Notes under the pieces: generated by a model
The model's input: the letters and a program-made list of their open reading frames with translations, nothing else
Told to the model about the DNA's origin: nothing
Databases searched by the model: none
Shown: one piece after another, positions 62,870 to 64,000 of the stretch
How the letters are laid out: every line of letters starts with the position of its first letter
How positions within the stretch are numbered: the first letter of the stretch is position 1
Program-made: the position numbers and the translations under genes
Assembly (NCBI RefSeq): GCF_036417845.1
Contig: NC_089981.1
Location: forward strand, 81,509,268 to 81,573,267
Direction: 5' to 3'
Source: Apteryx mantelli
Lineage: Eukaryota > Chordata > Aves > Apterygiformes > Apterygidae
Length of the DNA stretch: 64,000 bases

Positions 62870-63955
62870 ATGGGATATGCAAGGGTTTTACTTTTTATTT
62901 ACAGCAAATATATTACAGTAAAAAAGCTTAACATGGCTCATATTATGGTTGGGTAAGGACAATACATATGCTTACATCAAACAGGTTTAATTTCCTTGGC
63001 ACTAACTGAACAAAATGCATGAATTCAACACAAAAATAAGAAACAGAACATTTATTAGGCAAATTCTACACTAACTGTATACATCTGTGACCAGAGTTTC
63101 AATGCAATCCAAAGAGAATACAAACAAGCCATCAGGATGGCAAGAACTTTTTAGACGAACATGTTTAACCCTCAAGACAGGGCTGTCTGGCACCATTTAA
63201 GAGCTGCTGTACTGAACACATTGATTTTAAAGAAATGTCATAGATGATTAAGACACTGAAAATGCACTCACCACAGTGAAGAATCCCATTATTTTCATTA
63301 TTTCTTTCATATTTTATTTCCACAACAGAAGAGTGTTAAAAGGCTGCAATGGCAGACAAGCTGGATGCAACAGCTGGAGGGTTTTGCCTGTCAAACAAAG
63401 TGACTTGCAGCAAGAGACATGCTTTATGCAGGAAAACCTATGATATACAGCTTTTGTGGGTTCTGGTAAGAAGATCTAAGAACAACAAATGTTGAAGCCT
63501 TCTAATCTCTCTTCATTATAATCAGAATCCTGAAAAAAGCAGGGTCCAAATTACTCCAAGTGAATTTAGGCTCACTTACAAAAAACAAAATTGTCCAGAT
63601 ACATCAACAGTAGTAAATAGAGTTAATGCGGTGTTAATCTTTTTACATTTTAATGATTAGCTATAAAAACAGAAACTAGCATGTTCTAATCTGTTTACAT
63701 TTCCTGAGCTTAGTTAAATCAAGGAGGAATGAACTTTATAAAAATCCCAGTAAGTCACCAATAAATTAAAAATGTACGTAACCACTACAGTTTGAGAATC
63801 CTTACAATGCTCAGAGTGAAATCGCCTTATCTGATACCATGGCCTTTTCCTTCAGGGCCCCTGTACAGAAACCCACGCCATTAAATTCACCGGCAGTACT
63901 GAGATGCTATGGAATTGCGGATCTTTTTGTGCTCTCCAAGTGCCCTTCTAGCAGA
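62870..63955 (-). other. Putative 3' UTR of a minus-strand gene
   Basis: Read on the minus strand, the segment is AT-rich, repeat-free and ends with the string CTGTAATATATTTGCTGTAA directly before AATAAA (hexamer at 62899-62894) and an A-rich stretch. A T/TG-rich region lies beyond, where a downstream polyadenylation element is expected. A second AATAAA lies at 63056-63051 (CCTAATAAATGTTCTG). This is the typical look of a long, conserved vertebrate 3' UTR. The gene body would lie to the right of the window. No gene name can be given. Confidence 0.4.
62894..62899 (-). terminator. Candidate polyadenylation signal
   Basis: AATAAA on the minus strand, with a TG/T-rich stretch 40-100 bases further downstream. 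Would end the putative 3' UTR at about 62865-62885. A second hexamer at 63051-63056 could give a shorter isoform. Confidence 0.4.
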
Positions 63956-64000
63956 CTATGCGATAGCCTTTTCTAACCGAATCACACGAGAGCATTCAAA
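63956..64000 (-). CDS. Possible C-terminal codons of an off-window gene
   Basis: The only minus-strand frame open from the window edge gives 14 codons (FECSRVIRLEKAIA) and then TAG at 63958-63956. The other two frames stop within six codons. This is far too short to prove coding, but it fits a stop codon at the start of the putative 3' UTR. I do not recognise the peptide. Confidence 0.15.
   Translation of the reverse strand, partial: FECSRVIRLEKAIA

Noticed and set aside
1..64000. Search for CRISPR arrays, operons, phage or prokaryotic defence systems
   Set aside because: Sequence has vertebrate features (CR1, MIR, CpG depletion, microsatellites); no regular spaced repeats or operon-like ORFs are present.
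1..64000. Endogenous retrovirus or LTR elements
   Set aside because: No long direct repeats, primer-binding-site-like strings beside TG..CA ends, or recognisable pol-like frames were noticed by eye. A low-similarity relic cannot be excluded without a search.

Overview
This window looks like intergenic and regulatory DNA of a sauropsid vertebrate (bird, crocodilian or turtle). I found no confident multi-exon protein-coding gene. The assignment rests on degraded CR1 LINE fragments with the amniote CR1 3' consensus (best at 38040-38513), older MIR/CORE-SINE and L2-like remnants, one probable hAT-type MITE, long poly-C and compound C-run/(CA)n tracts, CpG depletion outside discrete islands, and the lack of long open frames. 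I cannot separate bird, crocodilian and turtle from this sequence alone. Similarity calls to repeat families come from remembered consensus, not from a search.

Layout. 1-17 kb is mostly unique non-coding DNA with simple repeats, a MIR-like relic near 9.2 kb and an L2-like LINE 3' end near 12.0-12.4 kb. At 17.5-18.9 kb there is a small CpG island, and about 0.6 kb downstream a CpG-rich open stretch on the plus strand. From 19 to 37 kb the DNA is again unique, with MIR/L2 relics at 25.8, 31.9, 33.7 and 34.0 kb. At 37.1-38.5 kb sit the probable hAT MITE and the clearest CR1. The main landmark is a large CpG island at about 48.1-49.8 kb with a G-quadruplex/GC-box motif. On its left, on the minus strand, a splice donor, an acceptor and an ATG can be joined into a tentative small gene model (exon 1 in the island, exon 2 at about 47.17 kb). 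A strong plus-strand donor lies just right of the island, so a bidirectional promoter is possible. From 50.8 to 62.8 kb there is a minus-strand CR1 fragment and several AT-rich, motif-dense segments that look like conserved non-coding elements. The right edge (62.87-64.0 kb) resembles the 3' UTR, and perhaps the last codons, of a minus-strand gene lying mostly beyond the window.

No rRNA, tRNA, CRISPR, prokaryotic system, retrovirus or other exotic system was recognised. The most promising leads are the CpG-island gene model, the right-edge 3' UTR, and the paired small CpG island and open stretch at 17.6-18.9 kb. All three need alignment or RNA evidence to confirm.
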